A stretch of DNA of 64,000 nucleotides from contig CBDCJX010000009.1 of assembly GCA_965218045.1 (NCBI GenBank), forward strand, positions 248,001-312,000, written 5' to 3'. The position numbers and the translations under genes were made by a program. Positions 31,476 to 40,074 of this stretch are shown here, piece after piece (position 1 is the stretch's first letter; each line of letters begins with the position of its first letter). The notes under the pieces were generated by a model, which made no database searches, was not told where the DNA came from, and worked only from the letters and a program-made list of their open reading frames with translations. The stretch comes from CAVRCA01 sp965218045. GTDB lineage: Bacteria; Pseudomonadota; Alphaproteobacteria; Acetobacterales; Acetobacteraceae.

Positions 31476-34166
31476 CTAGTCCAGCCGCTTGAGCGCCGCG
31501 TCCAGCCGGGCGATCTCGTCGCGCGCCGCGCGCAGGCGGTAGCGGTTTTCCTCGACTATCTCCTCCGGCGCGCGGGCGACGAAATCGGCGTTGTCGAGCT
31601 TGCGGGCGAGCTTGTCGGCGTCCTGCGCCGCCTTTGTACGATCGCGGGCCAGCCGGGTGCGTTCGGCGTCGACATCGATCAGGCCGGCGAGCGGCAACAC
31701 CACGGTCGCCTCGTCGACCACCGCCTGCGCCGCATCCTTCGGCATCGGCCCGGCAAGCGGCCGCACGTCCGAGGCGCGCGCCATGCGGCGGATCGGCTCG
31801 ATCCAGCGCTCGGCGCGGGCGATTGTCTCAGGCGCGGCGTCGCGCAGCAGGATCGGCGCGAGCGTGCCGGGCGGCACGTTCATCTCGGCGCGGACGGTGC
31901 GTACCTCGCCGATCAGCCGAACCACCCAGTCGAGCTCGTCGCGCGCGGCCTCACCGTTCGGCACGGCAACGGGCTCCGGCCAGGGGGCGCTTATCAGGCT
32001 GCATGGCGCGCCGTAGCCGAACCGGTCCCACAGCTCCTCGGTGACGAACGGCATCGCCGGATGCAGCACGCGCAGGATGACGCCGAGCACGGCGGCCGCC
32101 GTCGCCCGCACCTCGCGCGCCGCCGGCGTGTCGCCCTCGGCCAGCACCGGCTTGGCGAATTCGAGGAACCAGTCGCAGAACAAGTTCCAGGTGAAACGAT
32201 AACAAGCGGCGGCGTAATCGTTCATCCGGTAGGCTTCGAGTGCCGTGTCCGCCTCGCTCACCAGCCGGTTCGCCGCATCAAGTATCCAGCGCGTCAGCGG
32301 CAGCGAAGCGTGCGCGGGGTCGAACGTGGGGTCGGGGCGCACATCGTTCATCTCGCAGAACCGCGCCGCGTTCCACAGCTTGGTGACGAAGCTGCGCTGG
32401 CTCTCCACCCGGGCGGGGCCGAGCTTCACGTCGCGCCCCGGCCCGGTCAGCGCGCAGATGGTGAAGCGCAACGCGTCGGCGCCGTAGCGGTCGATCAGCT
32501 CCAGCGGGTCGATCACGTTGCCCTTGGATTTCGACATCTTCCGGCCGCGCTCGTCGCGCACCAGGCCGTGGATGTAGACGGTGCGGAACGGCACATCGCC
32601 CATGAAGTGCAGCCCCAGCATCATCATCCGGGCGACCCAAAAGAAAATAATGTCGAAGCCGGTGACCAGCACGTCGGTCGGATAGTAGCGCGCGAGCTCC
32701 GGCGTCTGCTCCGGCCAGCCGAGCGTCGAGAACGGCCACAGCCCAGAGCTGAACCAGGTGTCGAGCACGTCCTCGTCCTGGCTCAGCGCCTCGTCGCGCC
32801 CATATGTCCCGCGCGCGGCCTCGCGGGCCTCCGCCTCGGTGCGCTCGACGAACACCGTCCCGTCCGGGCCGTACCAGGCCGGGATGCGATGGCCCCACCA
32901 GAGCTGGCGGCTGATGCACCAGGGCTGGATGTCGCGCATCCAAGCAAAAAACGTGTTCTCCCATTGCCGGGGCACGAACTCGGTGCGGCCGCTCTCCACC
33001 GCCGCGATCGCCGGCTTGGCCAGCTCCGCGGCGTTCGCGTACCACTGGGTGGTGAGGAACGGCTCGATCGGCACCCCGGAGCGGTCGCCATGCGGCACCT
33101 GATGGGTGTGCGGCTCGATCCGCTCCAGCAAGCCGAGCCGGTCCAGCTCGGCGACGATGGCGCGGCGCGCGGCGAACCGGTCCTGGCCTTCGAGCGAGCG
33201 CAGGAACGCCGGATCGGCGATGCCCTCGACCGGCTGGATGGCATCGCCGAGCTCGGCCAAGGTCACCCGCGCCTCGCGGTCGAGCACCACCGGCATCGGC
33301 AAGGTATGCCGCTGACCGACGGCGAAGTCGTTGAAGTCGTGCGCCGGCGTGATCTTCACCGCGCCGGTGCCCTTCTCGGGGTCGGAGTAGCTATCCGCCA
33401 CCACCGGGATGCGCCGGCCGACCAGCGGCAGGATCACCTCGCGTCCGACCAGGTCGCGATAACGCGGGTCGTCCGGAAACACGGCGACCGCGGTGTCGCC
33501 CAGCATCGTTTCCGGTCGCGTAGTCGCCACCGTGACAAAGCCGGGCGCGCCGTCGATCGGGTAGCGGATGTGCCAGAGGCTGCCCTTCACCTCCTGGCTC
33601 TCGACCTCCAGGTCGGAGATCGCCGACTGGAATTTCGGGTCCCAGTTGACCAGCCGGCGGTCGCGGTAGATCAGGCCCTGCTTGTAGAGGGTGACGAACA
33701 CCTCGCGTACCGCGGCGGAGAGCCCCTCGTCCATGGTGAAGCGCTCGCGCGGCCAGTCGAGCGAGGCGCCGAGCCGGCGCAGCTGGCGGGTGATCGTGCC
33801 GCCGCTCTCCGACTTCCACGCCCAGACCCGCTCGACGAAGCCGTCCCGGCCGATCGCCTGACGGGTGGTGCCCTGTTCGGCCAGCAGCCGCTCGACGACC
33901 ATCTGGGTGGCGATACCGGCGTGATCCGAGCCGGGCTGCCACAACGCGTCGCGACCGCGCATCCGGCGCCAGCGGACCAGCACGTCCTGCACCGTGAAGG
34001 TCAGCGCGTGGCCCATATGCAGGCTGCCGGTGACGTTCGGCGGCGGGATCATGATGGTGAACGGCGCCGCGTTCGATGCCGGTTGCGCGACGAAAGCGCC
34101 CGCGCGCTCCCACCCCTCGTACAAGCGGGGCTCGATCTCGCTGGGCGTGTAGGTCTTGTCAAGCAT
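31476..34166 (-). CDS. valS: Valyl-tRNA synthetase
   Basis: ValS charges tRNA-Val and edits mischarged threonine. The 896-residue class I enzyme starts MLDKTYTPSEIEPRLYEGWE. It has the HIGH-type motif PPPNVTGSLHMGHAL near residue 40, the editing (CP1) domain, the KMSKS motif in GRKMSKSKGNVIDP near residue 530, and a C-terminal coiled coil (LAGLIDVDAERTRLARDRTK onward). It follows popZ by 45 bp, the usual popZ-valS order in alphaproteobacteria. Confidence 0.97.
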   Translation of the reverse strand: MLDKTYTPSEIEPRLYEGWERAGAFVAQPASNAAPFTIMIPPPNVTGSLHMGHALTFTVQDVLVRWRRMRGRDALWQPGSDHAGIATQMVVERLLAEQGTTRQAIGRDGFVERVWAWKSESGGTITRQLRRLGASLDWPRERFTMDEGLSAAVREVFVTLYKQGLIYRDRRLVNWDPKFQSAISDLEVESQEVKGSLWHIRYPIDGAPGFVTVATTRPETMLGDTAVAVFPDDPRYRDLVGREVILPLVGRRIPVVADSYSDPEKGTGAVKITPAHDFNDFAVGQRHTLPMPVVLDREARVTLAELGDAIQPVEGIADPAFLRSLEGQDRFAARRAIVAELDRLGLLERIEPHTHQVPHGDRSGVPIEPFLTTQWYANAAELAKPAIAAVESGRTEFVPRQWENTFFAWMRDIQPWCISRQLWWGHRIPAWYGPDGTVFVERTEAEAREAARGTYGRDEALSQDEDVLDTWFSSGLWPFSTLGWPEQTPELARYYPTDVLVTGFDIIFFWVARMMMLGLHFMGDVPFRTVYIHGLVRDERGRKMSKSKGNVIDPLELIDRYGADALRFTICALTGPGRDVKLGPARVESQRSFVTKLWNAARFCEMNDVRPDPTFDPAHASLPLTRWILDAANRLVSEADTALEAYRMNDYAAACYRFTWNLFCDWFLEFAKPVLAEGDTPAAREVRATAAAVLGVILRVLHPAMPFVTEELWDRFGYGAPCSLISAPWPEPVAVPNGEAARDELDWVVRLIGEVRTVRAEMNVPPGTLAPILLRDAAPETIARAERWIEPIRRMARASDVRPLAGPMPKDAAQAVVDEATVVLPLAGLIDVDAERTRLARDRTKAAQDADKLARKLDNADFVARAPEEIVEENRYRLRAARDEIARLDAALKRLD

Positions 34167-34211
34167 GGCGGCAACTCGCGGGAGGCCGCCCCGAGACGCG
34201 GCGGCGCTGGC

Positions 34212-34829
34212 TCAGGAAATGGCCCGGCTCACCACGCGCTCGATCTCGAGGCGGACGAGGCGCTCGACCAGCGGCGGCAGGTTGGTGTCGAGCCATTGTT
34301 TCAGCAGCGGCCTGATCTCGTCGCGTACCAGATCCTCAAGGGTCGGGCCGCCCTGATAGACCTTGGTCGAGCGCTCGCTCAGCGCCCGCATCAGGCTGCC
34401 CACCGACGAGGCGGCGGCGGCGGCGGCCTCCGGTGCGACCAGCGTTTCCTCGTTGTCAGCCGGCTCCGGGTCGGGGGCGGGAACGCGGACAACACGGGGC
34501 GGCGGCGGGCGAATTCCGGGCGAGGGCGCCGGATCGACTGGCTCCTGGGTCATCATTTGCTCCAAGGGCGCGTGATCCGCGTCGTCCGCGTGATCGGCGT
34601 GGTCGGCAGGCTCCTCGACCATCATCGACGGATCGAGCACGACAACGTCATCGTTCCCGCTCGGCGGCGCGTCGCTCTCGGGGCGTGCCTCGGCCGCGCC
34701 GGAAGCGGGTTGGCTCTCCTGCGCGGCTTCGGGCTCGTCCTCGCTCAGGATGCGACGGATCGAGGCGAGGATGTCCTCCATCGAGGGATCGCCGCCCGGC
34801 GGTGCGGGAGGATTGGTCGGCGTGCTCAT
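34212..34829 (-). CDS. popZ: Polar organizing protein PopZ / DUF2497 family
   Basis: PopZ-type proteins form a polar matrix that anchors the chromosome origin in alphaproteobacteria. The 205-residue protein has the N-terminal conserved helix (SMEDILASIRRILSEDEPEA) and a long Pro/Glu/Asp/Ala-rich disordered middle (about residues 35-130). The C-terminal oligomerisation helices read LEDLVRDEIRPLLKQWLDTN and PPLVERLVRLEIERVV. ATG 34829 is chosen; a TTG codon lies directly before it. The position between tolC and valS is typical for the family. Confidence 0.9.
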   Translation of the reverse strand: MSTPTNPPAPPGGDPSMEDILASIRRILSEDEPEAAQESQPASGAAEARPESDAPPSGNDDVVVLDPSMMVEEPADHADHADDADHAPLEQMMTQEPVDPAPSPGIRPPPPRVVRVPAPDPEPADNEETLVAPEAAAAAASSVGSLMRALSERSTKVYQGGPTLEDLVRDEIRPLLKQWLDTNLPPLVERLVRLEIERVVSRAIS

Positions 34830-34853
34830 CAATCAGCGGACCCTGCGTTTTGC

Positions 34854-36410
34854 TCAACGTCCGGGTTGGCCCGTGGCGTAGTCCCCCGTTCCGAACCAGT
34901 TGTCGCGAACCCGATTGTAATAGGCCGTCTCGTCGTAGATCGGAACCGGCAGATTGAGGTCGCGGGCGGTCAGCCGGCCGATCGCGGCGGCGACCGTGTA
35001 GGACGCGGTCACCAGATTGGCCAAGTTCTGCACCAGGGTGACCTGCGAGTTCAGCAGCGCCTGCTGCGCGTTCAACACATCGAGCGTGGTCCGGCTGCCG
35101 ACGATGGCCTCCCGCTCGACGCCTTCCAGCGCTATGTTGTTGGCGCGGATCTGCGAGCGCGTGCTGTCCGCCGTCGCGCGGGCCGCGACTAGGGTCTCCC
35201 ACGCCTGGGTCGCCTGCTGGATCGCCTGCCGTCTCGCGTCGTCGAGCTGCTTGCGGGTCTGCTGCTCCTGCTGGCGCGCCTGGCGCACCGCGGAATACTC
35301 CGAGCCGCCCTGGTAGAGCGGTACCGACAGCGTGGCGAGGAGCTGTGCCCCGTTCGCCGCCGAGCGCGGTAGGTTGGAGTTCTTCTGCTGGAACGCCTGC
35401 GCCTGCAAGCTGAGCTGCGGCATCAACGCGCTGAAAGCGACGTCCACCGCGTCGCGCGCGGCGGCGTCGTTGAACTGCGCGGCGACCACATTCGGGTTGT
35501 TCGCCGCGGCCAGGGTGGTCACCTCCAGCCCGTTGCGCACCGGCAGCTTCAAAGGTTGCGGCTCAACCAGCTCGGTCGAGGGATGAAAGCCGATGACACG
35601 CAGATAGCTCGCGCGCGCGGTCGCCAGATTGCCTTCCGAGGTCTGCCGCTGCGCCGTCGCCCCGGCCAGCGCGGCCTCAGCCTGCGCCACGTCGGTGCGG
35701 GTGATCTCGCCGACCCGAAACCGGTCGTTGGTGGCCTGCAACTGACGCGCGAGCACCTGCTCGTTATTGATGTTGAGCGAAAGGATCTGCTGCGTCTGGA
35801 TCACACCCACATAGGCGTTGATCGTGTCGGTGAAGGTCTGCTGCTCCTGCGCGATCAGCAGCGCGCGCTGCGCCATCACCTGGCTTTCCGCGCGATTGGT
35901 GCTAGCCCGGGTGCGGCCGCCGCGATACAGCGGCTGCGTCACCGTCGCCTGGGCCGTGCCAAGCAAGCGGTCGGTGCGACTGTTGCTCGAGCGACCGCCG
36001 CTGATGTTCTGGCCAGTGGTCCGATCAATGGTGATCGACGAGAGATACTGGCGCGTGTAGCCGTCACCGCCGCCGCCAGTGCCCTGCAGCACCACCGTGG
36101 GGCGCCACCCGGCCAGCGCCTGCGGCACGTTCTCGTCGGTCGCTCGCAACTGCGCCCGCGCGGCCTGCAGGCCCGGATTGTTCGCATAGGCCGCCGCCAG
36201 CGCCTGTGTGAGGGTGCGCGGCAGGCCCAGCCGCGCGGCGGGCCCAGGCCGCGGCCGCGGCGCCGGCACACTGGCGGCCGGAGCCGGGGGAGCCTGACGC
36301 GCGTTGGACCGGTGGTGCGACGTGGCGCGGGAGTGCGGCGACCGGGCGGCCGCCGGCACCGCGACGAGCACGACGGCAAGCCCGACCATCAATTGCAGAC
36401 GCAATGTCAT
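34854..36410 (-). CDS. tolC: TolC family outer-membrane efflux protein
   Basis: TolC forms the outer-membrane channel of type I secretion and efflux systems. From ATG 36410 the 518-residue protein has a signal peptide (MTLRLQLMVGLAVVLVAVPA, cleaved near AAARS), a Pro-rich linker, and two TolC repeats. The first starts at LPRTLTQALAAAYANNPGLQ. YRGGRTRASTNRAESQVMAQ and YQGGSEYSAVRQARQQEQQT are paired positions of the two repeats. The frame extends 19 codons upstream, but the signal peptide fixes the start. It is followed by popZ at 24 bp and preceded by pcm. Confidence 0.95.
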   Translation of the reverse strand: MTLRLQLMVGLAVVLVAVPAAARSPHSRATSHHRSNARQAPPAPAASVPAPRPRPGPAARLGLPRTLTQALAAAYANNPGLQAARAQLRATDENVPQALAGWRPTVVLQGTGGGGDGYTRQYLSSITIDRTTGQNISGGRSSNSRTDRLLGTAQATVTQPLYRGGRTRASTNRAESQVMAQRALLIAQEQQTFTDTINAYVGVIQTQQILSLNINNEQVLARQLQATNDRFRVGEITRTDVAQAEAALAGATAQRQTSEGNLATARASYLRVIGFHPSTELVEPQPLKLPVRNGLEVTTLAAANNPNVVAAQFNDAAARDAVDVAFSALMPQLSLQAQAFQQKNSNLPRSAANGAQLLATLSVPLYQGGSEYSAVRQARQQEQQTRKQLDDARRQAIQQATQAWETLVAARATADSTRSQIRANNIALEGVEREAIVGSRTTLDVLNAQQALLNSQVTLVQNLANLVTASYTVAAAIGRLTARDLNLPVPIYDETAYYNRVRDNWFGTGDYATGQPGR

Positions 36411-36560
36411 GACCCGCAATTCCGCCCACCCGGCAGTGTGCATCGATACGCTAGCAAGCTCTGCCAAACTCCTGATCCATCATGATGTGCCACAGGACTT
36501 CACCGGGCGCCAACGCTTTGCAGCGAGCTCGGCGTGCAACCGCATGCGGGTGCGGCGAGC

Positions 36561-37229
36561 TCAGAACACGAAGGCCGGTGGGGCAATCAGCGAGGCGATC
36601 AACGGGGTCGCGCAATCGAACACCGGCTGGACGTGCAGCCCGGCCGGGGTGAGCTCGGCGATCACCGCCTTGCCGGTGCTGCCGCGCCCGGCGCCCACCG
36701 TCACCAGCCGCCCGCCATCCGGCCGCAATTGACGGGCCAGGGCCGGCGGGATGTTGCGCACGGCGCCCTCCAGCAGAATGATGTCCCACGGCGCTCCCTC
36801 GGCCCACCCGTCGGCGAGCGGCCCCTCGACCAACCGGACCCCGGGCGCCGCGGCGGGGAGCGCGCTACGGGCCAAAGCGAGCAGCGCCGGATCGTCCTCG
36901 AGCGCGGTCACCGTCGCGCCGCACGAAGCAAGCACCGCCGCGCCGTAGCCCGGACCGGCGGCGACGACCAGCACGCGCTCGCCGGCGGTGGGTGCGGCGA
37001 GCTGCACCAACCGGGCAAGTACCATCGGCTCCATCAGCGCCCGGCCGCCGCCGAGGGCCACGTCGTCGTCGACATAGGCGAAGGCGCGGAGCCCCACTGG
37101 CAGGAATTGTTCACGCGGGATCTGGCGCATCGCCCGCAGAATCCGCGGGTCGGACACCTTGTTCGGTCGCAACTGGCTGTCGACCATTCGGGATCTAGCG
37201 TCGGCGGCATCAAACGCGGCGGCGTCCAT
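36561..37229 (-). CDS. pcm: Protein-L-isoaspartate O-methyltransferase family protein
   Basis: A SAM-dependent methyltransferase of the PCMT family, which may repair isoaspartyl residues. From ATG 37229 (MDAAAFDAADARSRMVDSQL) it is 222 residues. It has the alphaproteobacterial opening MVDSQLRPNKVSDPRILRAM, the LMEPMVLARLVQ segment and SAM motif I as VLVVAAGPGYGAAVLA. The family motif normally reads like VLEIGTGSGY, so the site is somewhat divergent. It is upstream of tolC, as in many relatives. Isoaspartyl repair activity is not certain for this subgroup. Confidence 0.88.
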   Translation of the reverse strand: MDAAAFDAADARSRMVDSQLRPNKVSDPRILRAMRQIPREQFLPVGLRAFAYVDDDVALGGGRALMEPMVLARLVQLAAPTAGERVLVVAAGPGYGAAVLASCGATVTALEDDPALLALARSALPAAAPGVRLVEGPLADGWAEGAPWDIILLEGAVRNIPPALARQLRPDGGRLVTVGAGRGSTGKAVIAELTPAGLHVQPVFDCATPLIASLIAPPAFVF

Positions 37230-37412
37230 GCATGGGCTCGCGAGCTTGGGGGAGGGCACCGCCCTTATACGGTTCGCCCGCTTGCCCCGCCAAGCCCGCT
37301 CGATCGACCGCTCGGAGCTTGACCGCCCGCGCTTGACCGCCCGAGCTTGACCAACCGGCTTGGGTCGCCCGATAACGTGCCCCGCCGTTATAGGGCGCTC
37401 CCCCGCCCGCCT

Positions 37413-37486
37413 GGTCCGGTGGCAGAGTGGTGATGCAGCGGACTGCAAATCCGCGTATGTGGGTTCGATTCCCGCCCGGACCTCCA
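37413..37486 (+). tRNA. tRNA-Cys (anticodon GCA)
   Basis: A full cloverleaf is visible. The acceptor GGTCCGG pairs perfectly with CCGGACC. The anticodon stem-loop is GCGGACTGCAAATCCGC with anticodon GCA, and the T arm is GTGGGTTCGATTCCCGC. The CCA end is encoded (37484-37486). It stands alone between pcm (divergent) and the ExeA-like gene. Confidence 0.97.
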
Positions 37487-37525
37487 TCGCCCACCCTCAC
37501 GCGTGGCTATCCGGTGCGCGAGCGT

Positions 37526-39130
37526 TCAGGGCTGGGGCAGCCAGACCTCGAGTGTGCCCCGCGACGGCCTGGGCTCATAGAAGCTGAAATTCTTGAGCTG
37601 CCAGGCGTGGCCGCGAGCGGCCAGCACGGCGGCGACCGCGGTCGCCGCCGTGCGGTCCTCGGAGAAGAAGTAGCGGATCGTCGCCCGCTGCGGCACGTCC
37701 ACCACCGAGCGGGTCTCGGCCACGCGCACGCTACCGTCCAAAGCCGCCGCGAGCTGCTCCGCCTCGGCCGCCGCGGCATCCGACTGTGCCTGGTAGTGGA
37801 TCACCACCCGCGCGCCCGCCAGGTCCGGTGGCGTTGGCGGTGGTGCGGGCTTGGTGGGCGAGCTATTCGCCGCACCCGCCGCGCCTTGCCGCTGCGCCAT
37901 GTATTGCTCGAACAGAACCTGCCGCTGCTCGGGATCGAGACGCGCGGCTGCCGGGCCGGAGCGATCGAGGAACGCCTCGAACTCACGCCGCAGCCGGGGC
38001 GTCGCGGCGGACAGCGCCCCGGCGCCTGAGGCGGGAGGCGAGGCGGCCGGGGGCGTCGTCGGTGACGCCGGAAGGGCGGCAGGCGGCACCACCGGAACCG
38101 TGCCGGCGTCGGGCTGGCTCGGCGGTGCGGGGCTCGCCGGCTCCACCGGCCAAGCGGGGGGAGGCGGCCGCAGGGCGGAGCGATACGGCACGCTGCGGTA
38201 AAACAGGCTCAACCCCAGCACTGCGAGACCGCACACCGCCAGCCCGAAGACGAGCGCCGCCAGCAGACCGGCGATCCGGCCACCGGCCGGCGGCTCGCTG
38301 GGAGCGACAAGGGGCGTTCTGGCGTCGATGTCATCGGGCTCGGCCGCTGCTGGCGCTTGCTCCGGTGGTGGGGAGGGTGGCGGCGGTGGCCGCGCCCGGG
38401 TTCTGCTCAGCGCGGATCGCAGCGCCGCGTCGATCCGCGCCGGCATGCCGGCGCTACTGCGGATCACCTCGCGCAGGTCCGCGGCGTCGGGGAAATCGCC
38501 CACCGATTTGCCGGCGTGCCACAGCTTGAGTGCCACGTAGCGGCCCGCTTCCTCGTCGCTCAGCGGCTCCAGCATTGCGTGGCTGGTGTCCGCGGCGGCA
38601 CCTTGCGCCTCGAGCAACGACCATAACGCGGGACGGCCGACGAACAGCACCTGCGGGGCAAGCCCGCCGGCAACACCCTTCTGCGTCAAGCGGAACAGGA
38701 ACCCCACGGCCGAGGGCTCCAGGGTTTCGGCCTGCTCAATGGCGAGCACCGTCTGGGCCGATCCGCTGGCCGAGGGCACGAGCGCGGCGGCAACCCGCTC
38801 GGGCGGTATCGCGGCGGCCTCGGTGGCGTGATCCAGCCCGATCTGCGACAGTATCCGCTCGATCGTCAGCGGCGCGCTGTTCCGGTTGCCGACGCGCTGG
38901 AAGCGAATCCGCGTGGCCGCGAGTGCCGCGACCAACGCACCAAGCACGAACGTCTTGCCGAGGCCGGCTTCGCCGGTCAGCGCCATGCATGGCTCGCGGG
39001 CCAGCACGGCATTGCTGAGCAAGGTCAACGCGGCGCGTTGCGATTCGCCGATGAGGGCACAAGCAGCGGGTTGCTGACCCGGAGACACACCCCCTGGCGT
39101 CGCGGCAATCCTGTCGGCGGCGAGGCTCAT
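37526..39130 (-). CDS. ExeA-like AAA ATPase with membrane segment and periplasmic C-terminal domain
   Basis: The 534-residue protein has an N-terminal AAA/ExeA-type ATPase (about residues 20-240), with Walker A in ALTGEAGLGKTFVLGAL and a Walker B-like TVLAIEQAE. A Pro-rich linker and one transmembrane helix (GLLAALVFGLAVCGLAVLGL, near residue 290) follow. A long Pro/Ala-rich spacer then leads to a C-terminal domain of about 90 residues (VVIHYQAQSDAAAAEAEQLA to FYEPRPSRGTLEVWLP) that resembles the LytR_C type. ExeA/GspA proteins remodel peptidoglycan for secretion machines using a different periplasmic domain. The start is 7 nt after the stop of the lipoprotein gene, which suggests one unit. 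Confidence 0.75.
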   Translation of the reverse strand: MSLAADRIAATPGGVSPGQQPAACALIGESQRAALTLLSNAVLAREPCMALTGEAGLGKTFVLGALVAALAATRIRFQRVGNRNSAPLTIERILSQIGLDHATEAAAIPPERVAAALVPSASGSAQTVLAIEQAETLEPSAVGFLFRLTQKGVAGGLAPQVLFVGRPALWSLLEAQGAAADTSHAMLEPLSDEEAGRYVALKLWHAGKSVGDFPDAADLREVIRSSAGMPARIDAALRSALSRTRARPPPPPSPPPEQAPAAAEPDDIDARTPLVAPSEPPAGGRIAGLLAALVFGLAVCGLAVLGLSLFYRSVPYRSALRPPPPAWPVEPASPAPPSQPDAGTVPVVPPAALPASPTTPPAASPPASGAGALSAATPRLRREFEAFLDRSGPAAARLDPEQRQVLFEQYMAQRQGAAGAANSSPTKPAPPPTPPDLAGARVVIHYQAQSDAAAAEAEQLAAALDGSVRVAETRSVVDVPQRATIRYFFSEDRTAATAVAAVLAARGHAWQLKNFSFYEPRPSRGTLEVWLPQP

Positions 39131-39137
39131 GCCGGCC

Positions 39138-39482
39138 TCATGGCGCGGTGCCGCAGGCGAGCAGGCCAGTTCTGCTGGCCGGTGCGCCGCGCTGGGCGAT
39201 GTTGATCGATGCGTGCTGGCCCTGCCACGCGTCGAATTGCGCGAACAGCTCCGCCTTTTGCGCCTCGGTCAGCCCTGTGGCGTCGGCTTCGGCCGGGCAC
39301 GACGACTGACCCGCCGGCTTAGCCGCCACCCCAGCGGGTCGGCTGGGCATCTTGTGTCGCACCGCCGGGAGATGCGCCCGCAGCGGCCGCTGCGGCGGCG
39401 CGGCACAACTGCCGGCGAGCGCGGCGAGGGCGACCAGGACGAGGCAGGAACGAAGCCGGGGCACGGGGCGGCGGGTTCCCAT
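39138..39482 (-). CDS. Small hypothetical lipoprotein
   Basis: A 114-residue protein from ATG 39482 has a lipoprotein signal (VLVALAALAGSC) with the lipobox LAGSC, so it is probably attached to a membrane by its cysteine. The rest has a Pro/Arg-rich linker and a helical stretch TEAQKAELFAQFDAWQGQHA, and it ends with LLACGTAP. I do not recognise the family. It is directly upstream of the ExeA-like gene, so the two may act together at the cell envelope. Confidence 0.65.
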   Translation of the reverse strand: MGTRRPVPRLRSCLVLVALAALAGSCAAPPQRPLRAHLPAVRHKMPSRPAGVAAKPAGQSSCPAEADATGLTEAQKAELFAQFDAWQGQHASINIAQRGAPASRTGLLACGTAP

Positions 39483-39639
39483 GTTGCAGCCAAACGAACG
39501 CCGCAGCGCGGATGCGGCTTCCTCGTGACGGCACATATCCGGCCAGCGAGCCGATCCGTGCCCGTCGAGACACGGAGGATGATGGGTGCCGATTTCGCCT
39601 GTACGGAGGGCGGCGCTGCGGCCTAGCTGCCTCGCGCGA

Positions 39640-40074
39640 TCAGACCGGGCGCCATTGCACCAGGGTGTAGGGCGTCTTGGCATGGTCGTGCGGCTCGAAC
39701 ACGCCTTCGACCGGGGCGCCGATGCTGACCTCCTGCTGCGGATCACCCAGCAGGTTGCCGAGCATGCGGATATTGCCCGCCTCGGGCAGCTCCACCAGCA
39801 CCGCGATGTAGGGGCCGTGGCCCTTCAGCGCCGGATGAACCGGATGCCAGCACCGGGTCCAGGTCCAGATCCGCCCTTTCGGCGCCACCTCCACCCAACG
39901 CATGTCCCAGGAACGACAATTGTGGCAGACCCACTCCGGCCCCCACTGCCAAGTGTCGCAGGCGCCGCAGCGTTGCACCATCAGCTTGCCGGCGCGGGTG
40001 CCCTCCCAATAGGGCGCGTCCAGCTTGTCGGTCTCGGTTACCGGCTCGGGCAGACCTTTCGGCAGATAGCTCAT
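39640..40074 (-). CDS. Zn-ribbon/OB-fold acyl-CoA-associated protein (DUF35 family)
   Basis: The 144-residue protein has the DUF35 architecture: an N-terminal helix, a rubredoxin-like zinc ribbon with CGAC and CHNC (CGACDTWQWGPEWVCHNC), and a C-terminal OB fold (GHGPYIAVLVELPEAGNIRM). These proteins are partners of thiolase-like enzymes, and here it is directly downstream of one. The ATG overlaps the thiolase stop (TGATG); a GTG three bases earlier is also possible. The pair probably forms one complex acting on an acyl-CoA, but the reaction is unknown. Confidence 0.88.
   Translation of the reverse strand: MSYLPKGLPEPVTETDKLDAPYWEGTRAGKLMVQRCGACDTWQWGPEWVCHNCRSWDMRWVEVAPKGRIWTWTRCWHPVHPALKGHGPYIAVLVELPEAGNIRMLGNLLGDPQQEVSIGAPVEGVFEPHDHAKTPYTLVQWRPV

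Noticed and set aside
32061..35192. 1043-codon plus-strand open frame antisense to valS, popZ and tolC
   Set aside because: valS, popZ and tolC on the other strand are unambiguous; the long opposite frame is explained by GC-biased codon use.
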